Source of the DNA: an uncultured Eubacteriales bacterium
GTDB lineage: Bacteria > Bacillota > Clostridia > Lachnospirales > Anaerotignaceae
Assembly (NCBI GenBank): GCA_934256695.1
Contig: CAKQPE010000046.1
Span: 1-14,015 of the forward strand
DNA length: 14,015 bases
Reading direction: 5' to 3'
This document shows positions 1-6,981 of the stretch, piece after piece. Each line of letters opens with the position of its first letter. Position 1 is the stretch's first letter. The notes under the pieces are model-generated. The model was not told the DNA's origin. It ran no database searches and saw only the letters and a program-made list of their open reading frames with translations. Position numbers and translations under genes: made by a program.

Positions 1-101
1 GTTTATTGTTTTGTGATATGTTTAAAATATAAAATACAATAAAATACAGGCGATAAATTTGAAAAATATAGTAACTTTGCCTATATTTTTGTTGTATAAA
101 T

Positions 102-162
102 AAGGAGGTGTTTGAGATATATTATGAAAGGTTTTATTTTTAGAAAGGGGGAAATTTTATGA
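102..162 (+). other. Possible 12-codon upstream ORF overlapping the SLH gene start
   Basis: A very strong AAGGAGGTG lies at 102-110, but the SLH gene starts at 159 with its own GGGGG site. Between them an ATG at 124 opens a 12-codon frame (MKGFIFRKGEIL) whose TGA at 160-162 overlaps the SLH ATG as ATGA. An in-frame TTG at 112 is an alternative start. The spacing to the first SD is poor: 15 nt to the ATG and 3 nt to the TTG. A coupling peptide is therefore only a possibility, and the frame may be chance. Confidence 0.25.
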
Positions 163-3100
163 AAATAAAACTGAAAAAATTTGTAAGTATTTTTCTTACA
201 GTAGTTATGATCTGTTCGTTTGTTCAGTTCACAGCTTTTGCTGAAGAACCGGAACAAGAAGTACAGACTGTAACAGAAGAAACAGGAGAAACAAAAGAAG
301 AAGATATTTCTACAGGTGCAGTTTTTAAATTGGAAACAAAAACTTTGGAAGTGCCTTTGATGGCAGCACCTGCTAAAACAGGAGAGTATGTGCTTAATGA
401 CGGCATAAACGAAGTTAATGAAAGTGTTGAAGGGAAAACATTTGATGTAGGAGAAGGAAAAGCAGTAAGAATTATCAATACAAATGGAGAAAGTACGGAT
501 CCTATAATCATTAAAGACTGTATTTTTAATATATCCGGAACAACTCTTGGCTTGGTTTATGGAGAGTATCGTTCAAAAGTTTTCGTTGAAGGCAATGTTC
601 AGTTTATAGACTGTAAATTTATAGCAGAAAACGGAAAAACAAGCGGAACTTCCGGCACAGATGCCTGCATAGATTTAATGGGTGACAAAAATATCACTTT
701 TAATAATTGTGAAATTGAATCTACAGGTTGGGAAGGACAGTTCCTTGCTTTATACGGAGATGCTAATGTAACATTTGACAATTCACGAATAAGCACAACT
801 GACAATGTCGGCGGCTGGAGCTATGCAATGTATGGCGGCAGTGTTCTTAATCTTATTAACAATTCAGAACTTAGGGCTACCGGAATGAAGAAAAAGAGTA
901 GCAACATAAATGCATTTTATTCCGGAGATGCAAAAACAAAATATGATGCAATAAATATTAGTGATTCAACTGTTGAGTTTAAAGATAATGAGGCAGGCGG
1001 ATTTGCAATTAATAACATAAATATACACGTTAATAATTCAAAAATTTATGTTATGAACAACCTTGGAAACGCAAGTAATTCCGGTATGTGGTATTTAAAC
1101 AATAATTCAAAAATAGATATAATCGGCAACAGATGTCATGGATTATCATTAATCGGTATTGATGCATCTGATTCCGAAATTAATATACTGCATAACGGTT
1201 ACGCCGGACTTTATGTTCAGGCAGTTGATTCAGTTTTCAGAAACTGTACTGCAAACATACGCTGCAACGGCGAAAGACTTCTCAGTTATTCAGCCGGAGA
1301 TGTATGGTTAAACAAACATACACTTTCCATTGAAAACTGCGGAGAAAATGTTTGGCTTGGTGCAGTTGGAAGAAAAGGAACAATAGAAACAAACGGAAGC
1401 ACCATAGTTGCATATGATCTTAATGAAAATGCAGGTGATAATCTTAAAAGCAACACAGAGGCAATACTTGAAAATGCCGATTTAAGATTAAATGATAAAG
1501 AACATATGCTGTTCCTTAATCCGTTTATGAAAACAAAATATGCCCGTGGAAACGGTGAAACAAAATATAAATCAAACGACAAGGATATTTTTAAAGATGA
1601 TAATGTTTCAAATGACAAAGACATTATAGGACGTGGCAATGCAAAAATAGGAACTTTAACAGAAGCTGCACTTTCACATCATAAATATGACTGGGAAAAC
1701 GGAGTTGCCATAAAACCGGCAAATTATGAATGTTTTGGTGTTAAACAGTACGAATGTATAGATGTATGCAACGATTACACAAACAATACTTCAAGCCATG
1801 AATACAGTTTTGATTGTGACGGAACATACGTATATGCACCTCTTGTAGGTTTGGAATTTATAGAAAACACAAGAGGCGATGTAAAAAATATGCCGGAAAA
1901 CTTGACAGAGATTGAATATCTTTCGACAGCAAAAGAACCTACAAAAATACCTAAACTGGAAAAATACAGATTTACAGGCTGGTATACAGACCCTGACTGC
2001 ACACAGAAGTTTGATTTTACAGCACCTTTAGAGTCAAACTGGACAGAGGTTTTTGCAGGTTGGGAAGAATTAAAAGGCGGTTTAAAGGTATCTAAAACCG
2101 TAAGCGGAAATGCCGCAAGTACAACAAAAGAGTTTAGCTTTACCGTAACACTTGATGATGAAACAATAAACGGTGAATACGGTGATATGACATTTAAAGA
2201 TGGTAAAGCGGTATTTAAGCTTAAAGCGGGAGAGAGCAAAACAGCAGAAAATATTCCTGCTGATATAGGTTACAAGGTTGTTGAAAGTGATAATGAGGGA
2301 TATGCTGTAACAGCTAAAAATGAAGAAGGCACAATAAAAGCCGACATTCTTACGGAAGTAACATTTGATAACTACAGAAGAAAGAGCAGCGGAGGCAGCA
2401 GTGACCCTGATTATGTACCGCCAAGCAAAGATGATGATGATAAAGACAAATCGATAGAAATCGTTGAGCCTGATGTGCCAATGGCAGATGCTCTTAATGA
2501 TGTAGACCACTTTGCTTATATAGTAGGTCGTCCTGACGGAAATGTTTATCCTGAGACAGAAATAACAAGAGCAGAGGTTGCTACAATATTCTATAGACTT
2601 CTTAAAGAAGATGTACGTAAAGAACTGTGGACAAAAGAGAATCCGTATCCTGATGTAAATATAAATGATTGGTTTAATGTGGCTGTATCAGTAACCACAA
2701 ACGGAAAGATAGTACACGGATACCCTGACGGAACATGCAGACCAAATAACAGCATAACAAGAGCGGAGTTTGCAACAATAGCAGCACAATTTTTAAGCTC
2801 AGATTATGTTGGAGATGATAAGTTTAGCGATATAGATTCACATTGGGCAGAAAAATATATAAACAGAGCAGCACAGGCAGGCTGGATTAAAGGTTATCCT
2901 GACGGAACATTTAAGCCGGATAAAAATATAACGAGAGCCGAGGCCATGACACTTATAAATGCTGTTCTTGGCAGAACACCGGATAAGGATAAGTTTAAAG
3001 ATGATATGATAAAATGGCCTGACAATGCAGATGCTTCCAAATGGTATTATGCACAGGTACAGGAGGCTACAAACTCCCATGAGTACGACAGAGAAACTAA

Positions 3101-3212
3101 AGAAACAGCAGAAACTTGGAAAAATATATTGCCTGTACGTGATTGGGAAGCAATAGAAAGAGCATGGTCTGACATTTATTCATCAGTTAATCCGGGTGAA
3201 GTAATGGAGTAA
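159..3212 (+). CDS. SLH-domain cell-surface protein with beta-helix-like region
   Basis: Predicted secreted protein of 1017 residues, held non-covalently on the cell wall. Residues 1-28 form a signal peptide: a KIKLKK basic start, a hydrophobic core and an AFA|EE cleavage site. Residues about 75-480 are rich in Asn, Gly and Ile, with recurring short strands and Asn ladders (NNS, INNSE, NNNSKID) that resemble a right-handed parallel beta-helix. About 583-636 resembles an InlB/Listeria-Bacteroides repeat (FTGWYTDPDC ... FAGWEE). About 640-742 resembles a Cna-B/pilin isopeptide domain: KVSKTVSGN start, E709 in YKVVES, and N738 in VTFDNY, so a Lys-Asn intramolecular bond is possible. A Gly/Ser/Asp linker leads to three SLH motifs (about 774-823, 830-880, 889-938), each with TRAE and most with a GYPDGT-type turn. 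A Trp-rich tail follows. The start is supported by GGGGG 7 nt upstream. The ligand is unknown; adhesin or glycan binding is inference. Confidence 0.9.
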   Translation: MKIKLKKFVSIFLTVVMICSFVQFTAFAEEPEQEVQTVTEETGETKEEDISTGAVFKLETKTLEVPLMAAPAKTGEYVLNDGINEVNESVEGKTFDVGEGKAVRIINTNGESTDPIIIKDCIFNISGTTLGLVYGEYRSKVFVEGNVQFIDCKFIAENGKTSGTSGTDACIDLMGDKNITFNNCEIESTGWEGQFLALYGDANVTFDNSRISTTDNVGGWSYAMYGGSVLNLINNSELRATGMKKKSSNINAFYSGDAKTKYDAINISDSTVEFKDNEAGGFAINNINIHVNNSKIYVMNNLGNASNSGMWYLNNNSKIDIIGNRCHGLSLIGIDASDSEINILHNGYAGLYVQAVDSVFRNCTANIRCNGERLLSYSAGDVWLNKHTLSIENCGENVWLGAVGRKGTIETNGSTIVAYDLNENAGDNLKSNTEAILENADLRLNDKEHMLFLNPFMKTKYARGNGETKYKSNDKDIFKDDNVSNDKDIIGRGNAKIGTLTEAALSHHKYDWENGVAIKPANYECFGVKQYECIDVCNDYTNNTSSHEYSFDCDGTYVYAPLVGLEFIENTRGDVKNMPENLTEIEYLSTAKEPTKIPKLEKYRFTGWYTDPDCTQKFDFTAPLESNWTEVFAGWEELKGGLKVSKTVSGNAASTTKEFSFTVTLDDETINGEYGDMTFKDGKAVFKLKAGESKTAENIPADIGYKVVESDNEGYAVTAKNEEGTIKADILTEVTFDNYRRKSSGGSSDPDYVPPSKDDDDKDKSIEIVEPDVPMADALNDVDHFAYIVGRPDGNVYPETEITRAEVATIFYRLLKEDVRKELWTKENPYPDVNINDWFNVAVSVTTNGKIVHGYPDGTCRPNNSITRAEFATIAAQFLSSDYVGDDKFSDIDSHWAEKYINRAAQAGWIKGYPDGTFKPDKNITRAEAMTLINAVLGRTPDKDKFKDDMIKWPDNADASKWYYAQVQEATNSHEYDRETKETAETWKNILPVRDWEAIERAWSDIYSSVNPGEVME

Positions 3213-3214
3213 GA

Positions 3215-3234
3215 TTTTGAGATTATACTCAAAA
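3215..3234 (+). terminator. Small hairpin directly after the SLH gene stop
   Basis: TTTTGAG and CTCAAAA form a 7-bp stem with a 6-nt ATTATA loop, starting 3 nt after the stop codon, followed by an A-rich rather than U-rich stretch. It may stabilise the mRNA 3' end or act as a weak terminator. Confidence 0.35.
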
Positions 3235-3245
3235 CAAAAAATATT

Positions 3246-3307
3246 GCAGCTTTGGCTATATAATACTATTGGTAAACCACAAAGTTAAGTGTGGTGAGCA
3301 AAGCTGT
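3246..3307. repeat. Nested inverted-repeat structure in the SLH-gene 3' intergenic region
   Basis: CAGCTTTG (3247-3254) pairs with CAAAGCTG (3299-3306). It encloses a second hairpin, ACCACA (3276-3281) with TGTGGT (3290-3295). GGTAAA (3271-3276) could alternatively pair with TTTACC (3328-3333). There is no U-tract and no ORF. It could be a structured 3' UTR or a copy of an intergenic repeat; one window cannot tell. Confidence 0.45.
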
Positions 3308-3376
3308 TTACGAAGCGAATTTTTGAATTTACCACAGAACGAAAATTCCTAAAAGTGAAAAATTGAACTAAACTTT

Positions 3377-3412
3377 ACAAGACTCCGATAACACAGTTCA
3401 TCGGAGTCTTGT
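3377..3412 (+). terminator. Rho-independent-type terminator downstream of the SLH gene
   Basis: A perfect 13-bp stem: ACAAGACTCCGAT (3377-3389) with ATCGGAGTCTTGT (3400-3412), loop of 10 nt. It lies about 165 bp after the SLH stop. The downstream tract is GTTTAATTAT, only moderately U-rich. It sits between convergent genes, so it may stop transcription from either side. Confidence 0.7.
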
Positions 3413-3430
3413 TTAATTATAATAAAATAA

Positions 3431-3450
3431 GCCGCCAAAAAGCAGGCGGC
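3431..3450 (-). terminator. Terminator of the uvrB-uvrA-hypothetical transcript
   Basis: Read on the minus strand, GCCGCC and GGCGGC form a 6-bp all-GC stem with an 8-nt loop, starting 8 nt after the stop of the small hypothetical gene. It is followed by TTATTTTATT, a good U-rich tail for intrinsic termination. Confidence 0.75.
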
Positions 3451-3458
3451 CGAAAAAT

Positions 3459-3767
3459 TTATTCTTCTGTTGAATAATTATTATTTGAAAACACAAAGGC
3501 TGTTTTAATACAGTCTATAGCAATTACCATAGTATACATATCTGTTTTGTATACCATAGGACTGCCATTCTTTTTTACTATTACTGCCGAATGACGCTTA
3601 TCATCGTCAGTCCAATACATGAGGAAACTGAAATCATCTTCACTTTTTACAGCCCATTTCAAATTTTCCAAGGGTTTAATAAAAAAGTCATCATCACATG
3701 AAAATTGCTCCATAAGCATTTTTTTTGATGAAATATAATTTTTTAAAAAATCCGTATTATTAGACAT
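3459..3767 (-). CDS. Small acidic hypothetical protein downstream of uvrA
   Basis: A 102-residue protein starting MSNNTDFLKN and ending NNNYSTEE. I do not recognise a named family. It is Asp-rich, has no signal peptide or membrane segment in this form, and has a central region with FSFLMYWTDDDK and VIVKKNGSP strands that looks like a compact alpha/beta fold. The start at 3767 is chosen because GGAGGA lies about 9 nt upstream. The frame stays open to an ATG at 3911, inside the end of uvrA, which would add 48 residues with a hydrophobic stretch (IIALSLTFLTLA). That ATG also has GGAGG 4 nt upstream, but there those bases are uvrA codons. The gene follows uvrA by 89 bp on the same strand and is followed by a terminator, so cotranscription with uvrA is likely. 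A role in DNA repair is not indicated by the sequence. Confidence 0.7.
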   Translation of the reverse strand: MSNNTDFLKNYISSKKMLMEQFSCDDDFFIKPLENLKWAVKSEDDFSFLMYWTDDDKRHSAVIVKKNGSPMVYKTDMYTMVIAIDCIKTAFVFSNNNYSTEE

Positions 3768-3856
3768 TACCAGAATCCTCCACCAATAAATAATTAATAA
3801 AATCCCTCTTATTATGGTACAGGCTAAAGTAAGGAATGTCAAGGAAAGAGCAATAA

Positions 3857-6697
3857 TTAATTTAAATATTTTTTCAGATATTTTGCCGTATAAGATACGG
3901 TGTTTTGGCATATTTCCTCCGGTGTACCACAGCAGACAATGCTTCCGCCGCCGTCGCCACCTTCGGGACCGAGGTCGATTATATAATCGGCTGTTTTTAT
4001 AACGTCAAGGTTATGCTCTATTATAACAACGCTGTTTCCGCCTTCGGCAAGACGCTGTAATATATCACAAAGTCGGTGAACATCAGCAGTATGAAGACCT
4101 GTTGTAGGTTCATCGAGAATATACATTGTTTTTCCTGTGGAACGTCTGCTAAGTTCAGTTGCCAGTTTAACTCGTTGTGCTTCACCGCCGGAAAGAGTGG
4201 TGGAGGATTGTCCGAGTTTAACATAGGAAAGACCTACATCGTAAAGGGTCTGAAGTTTTTGTTTAAGCTTAGGCAGATTAGAGAAAAAATCAAGAGCCTC
4301 CTCAACTGTCATATCAAGCACATCAGATATGGATTTGCCCTTATATTTAACTTCGAGAGTCTCTCGGTTATATCTCTTTCCGCCGCAGACTTCACAAGGA
4401 ACAAAAATATCAGGAAGGAAATGCATTTCTATTTTTATAATTCCGTCGCCGCTGCAAGCCTCACATCTGCCGCCTTTAACATTGAAACTGAATCTGCCTT
4501 TCTGATAGCCACGCATTTTAGCTTCATTTGTCTGGGCAAAAACATCTCGTATTAAATCAAAAAGACCTGTATATGTTGCCGGATTACTTCGAGGTGTTCT
4601 GCCTATAGGCGATTGGTCGATATTTATTACCTTGTCAAGACGTTCTATGCCTGTTATGTTTTCATGCTTTCCCGGTTTTACCTTGGCTCTGTTCAAGTCT
4701 CTTGCAAGAGTTTTATAAAGTATCTCGTTTACAAGGGTGCTTTTACCCGAACCGCTAACGCCTGTAACACAAGTTATTACACCGAGGGGAATGTTTACGT
4801 CAATATTTTTAAGATTGTTTTCACAGGCTTTGTGTATGGTAAGAAAAGCATCTTTGGCTGGCGTTCTTCTTTCATCGGGAACAGGAATTTTTTTTCTTCC
4901 GCTTAAATAATCGCCCGTAAGAGAAGTTTTGCATTTAATAAGGTCTTGGACTTTTCCGCTGAAAACAATGTTTCCTCCGCCTTCGCCTGCGTTAGGCCCT
5001 ACGTCTACTATATAGTCGCTGGCAAGCATTGTGTCCTCATCATGTTCAACAACAATAAGTGAGTTGCCTAAATCACGAAGGTTTTTAAGTGTGGCTATAA
5101 GTTTATCATTATCACGCTGATGGAGCCCTATACTTGGCTCGTCAAGTATATATACAACACCTACAAGCCCCGAGCCTATCTGTGTTGCAAGGCGTATTCT
5201 CTGTGCTTCGCCGCCGGAAAGGGTGCTTGCGGAGCGGGCAAGGGTAATATAGTCAAGACCTACATCAATAAGAAAGCCTATTCTTGCATTTATTTCCCTT
5301 AAAATCTGACCTGCTATCATCTGTTCTCTTTCGTTAAGGACAAGGCTGTCGAAATACTCCTTAATGTTTCGGATAGGCATTTCACACACATCGGCAATGT
5401 TTTTATCATTTATTGTAACGGCAAGAACCTCGGGACGGAGACGTTTTCCGTGGCAGACAGGACAGACGGTGTTTGTCATATATTCCTCGTATTCCGCACG
5501 CATGGTTTCGGAGGTTTCGTTATATCTTCTCTGGAGATTATTTATAATTCCTTCAAAATTATAGGAATAGGTTCCCGTACCTGTTGCATTTTTGTATACA
5601 ATATCAATTTTTTCACCTTTAGTGCCATAGAAAATAATGTTTTTAACCTTTTCCGGAAGGTCTTTAAAAGGTGTATCCAGAGAAAAGTTATATTTTTGGG
5701 AAAGAGCGTCAAAAAGGGAACGGCTCATTCCGTTAGGTGAATTAATTGAATTGTATCCCGGAGCATTTATTGCACCCTGAAGTATGCTCAATGAAGGGTC
5801 AGGAACAATAAGCTCTGGATCGAATTTCATCTGCATACCAAGACCGGAACACTCCGGACAGGCACCGCTTGGATTATTGAATGAAAAGTTCCTTGGTTCA
5901 ATTTCGCTTATGTTTATTCTGCAGTGGGTACAGGCAAAGTTCTGACTGAAAACCATATTTTCGTTTGTTTCCGGAAAGTTTACATCAAGTATTCCGCCGG
6001 AAAGAGACATAACGGTTTCTATTGATTCTGTGAGACGTTTTTGTATTCCGTCACGTATTACAAGTCGGTCTACAACTATTTCTATAGTATGCTTTTTATT
6101 TTTCTCAAGCTTTATTTCTTCGCTTAAATCATATATTATACCATCAACACGTACACGTACATATCCGCTTTTTTTGGCGTCCTCAAGTATTTTTACGTGT
6201 TCGCCTTTCCTGTCTTTTACAACCGGTGCAAAGAGTTGGATTTTTGTTCTTTCGGGAAGGGACATAATCTGGTCTACTATCTGGTCAAGAGTCTGTTTTT
6301 TTACAACCCGTCCGCATTTAGGGCAATGAGGTATACCTATTCTTGCAAAAAGCAGACGCATATAATCATAAATTTCGGTAACTGTACCTACGGTAGAACG
6401 TGGGTTATGGCTTGTGGTTTTCTGGTCTATGGATATGGCAGGTGAGAGACCGTCTATATAGTCCACATCGGGCTTATCCATCTGACCGAGAAACTGTCTT
6501 GCGTATGACGAAAGGGATTCGACATATCTTCTCTGTCCCTCGGCAAATATTGTGTCAAAGGCAAGAGAGGATTTTCCCGAGCCGCTGACACCTGTGAAAA
6601 CAACAAGTTTATTTCTCGGTATTTCAAGGTCAACATTCTTTAGGTTATGTTCTCTTGCACCTTTAATTATTATTTTATCTTTTTTATCGTTAATCAT
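3857..6697 (-). CDS. uvrA: UvrABC excinuclease subunit A
   Basis: DNA-damage-recognition ATPase of nucleotide excision repair. A UvrA dimer scans DNA, loads UvrB at lesions and leaves. The protein has 946 residues, the usual UvrA length. The N-terminal ABC half has Walker A GVSGSGKS at 36-43 and an LSGGEAQRIRLATQ signature followed by YILDEPSIGLH. The C-terminal half has a second GVSGSGKS, an LSGGEAQRVKLATE signature and YILDEPTTGLH. Zinc-binding Cys pairs are visible: CPKC in the first half, CTHC with CPEC (the classic first zinc finger), CPVC, and CEAC with CEVC (the DNA-binding zinc finger). The start at 6697 (MINDKKDK) is preferred over an in-frame start 17 codons upstream because AGAGGTGG precedes it closely. 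It lies 284 bp downstream of uvrB on the same strand, so it is probably read from the uvrB promoter. No damage to key motifs is seen. Confidence 0.97.
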   Translation of the reverse strand: MINDKKDKIIIKGAREHNLKNVDLEIPRNKLVVFTGVSGSGKSSLAFDTIFAEGQRRYVESLSSYARQFLGQMDKPDVDYIDGLSPAISIDQKTTSHNPRSTVGTVTEIYDYMRLLFARIGIPHCPKCGRVVKKQTLDQIVDQIMSLPERTKIQLFAPVVKDRKGEHVKILEDAKKSGYVRVRVDGIIYDLSEEIKLEKNKKHTIEIVVDRLVIRDGIQKRLTESIETVMSLSGGILDVNFPETNENMVFSQNFACTHCRINISEIEPRNFSFNNPSGACPECSGLGMQMKFDPELIVPDPSLSILQGAINAPGYNSINSPNGMSRSLFDALSQKYNFSLDTPFKDLPEKVKNIIFYGTKGEKIDIVYKNATGTGTYSYNFEGIINNLQRRYNETSETMRAEYEEYMTNTVCPVCHGKRLRPEVLAVTINDKNIADVCEMPIRNIKEYFDSLVLNEREQMIAGQILREINARIGFLIDVGLDYITLARSASTLSGGEAQRIRLATQIGSGLVGVVYILDEPSIGLHQRDNDKLIATLKNLRDLGNSLIVVEHDEDTMLASDYIVDVGPNAGEGGGNIVFSGKVQDLIKCKTSLTGDYLSGRKKIPVPDERRTPAKDAFLTIHKACENNLKNIDVNIPLGVITCVTGVSGSGKSTLVNEILYKTLARDLNRAKVKPGKHENITGIERLDKVINIDQSPIGRTPRSNPATYTGLFDLIRDVFAQTNEAKMRGYQKGRFSFNVKGGRCEACSGDGIIKIEMHFLPDIFVPCEVCGGKRYNRETLEVKYKGKSISDVLDMTVEEALDFFSNLPKLKQKLQTLYDVGLSYVKLGQSSTTLSGGEAQRVKLATELSRRSTGKTMYILDEPTTGLHTADVHRLCDILQRLAEGGNSVVIIEHNLDVIKTADYIIDLGPEGGDGGGSIVCCGTPEEICQNTVSYTAKYLKKYLN

Positions 6698-6780
6698 TTT
6701 CCCACCTCTTAAATAAAGACCTTGGGGTTTCACCCCAAACCCTGACAAACTTTTGAAAAAGTTGGAACAAAACTTTTATC

Positions 6781-6808
6781 AGATACCATGACCATGGTCA
6801 TGGTATCT
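6781..6808. repeat. 28-bp perfect palindrome
   Basis: The half-site AGATACCATGACCA is followed directly by its exact reverse complement, centred on CCATGG with no spacer. Flanking bases 6770-6776 and 6813-6819 (AAACTTT/AAAGTTT) can pair again after a short mismatched stretch, giving a hairpin of about 50 nt. There is no U-tract on either side. In the transcript it would be a strong stem between uvrB and uvrA; in DNA it could be a protein-binding or repeat-element site. Confidence 0.8.
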
Positions 6809-6833
6809 TGTTAAAGTTTAGGTCAAGCCTTTT

Positions 6834-6892
6834 CATGGTCAGAAATTTGCTTTGCAAATCGGCATGGTCAGAATTTTTGCTACGCAAAAACG
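6834..6892. repeat. Two tandem hairpin units sharing CATGGTCAGAA
   Basis: Copy 1 (6834-6862) and copy 2 (6863-6892) both begin CATGGTCAGAA and each contains a hairpin: ATTTGC/GCAAAT with loop TTT in copy 1, TTTTTGC/GCAAAAA with loop TAC in copy 2. The stems differ by compensating changes while pairing is kept, which suggests the structure matters or that both derive from a mobile repeat. The 28-bp palindrome nearby also contains CATGGTCA. Confidence 0.7.
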
Positions 6893-6981
6893 ACTTCGTC
6901 GCCCTGTTTCTTCGGGTTCTCTAACCGCCGCATCTATCTTTGCGGTTCATTGCTTGCAGGTGTGGACAGAGTCCACGGTCT

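Larger units (their letters stand above)
6698..6981. repeat. Palindrome-rich uvrB-uvrA spacer, possible interspersed repeat
   Basis: This 284-bp gap has no convincing gene but is packed with hairpins: TTGGGGT/ACCCCAA (6722-6738), AACTTTT/AAAAGTT (6748-6763), a 28-bp perfect palindrome (6781-6808), two tandem hairpin units (6834-6892), AACCGC/GCGGTT around 6920-6945, and GTGGAC/GTCCAC (6962-6976). This density, with more GC than the other gaps, suggests a mosaic of short interspersed repeats. A multi-copy nature cannot be shown here. Confidence 0.55.

Noticed and set aside
224..3080. Minus-strand frames opposite the SLH gene
   Set aside because: Low-complexity antisense translations without ribosome sites.
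6698..6748. Longer uvrA start at 6748
   Set aside because: The extra 17 residues are encoded by a repeat hairpin, and a good ribosome site precedes 6697.
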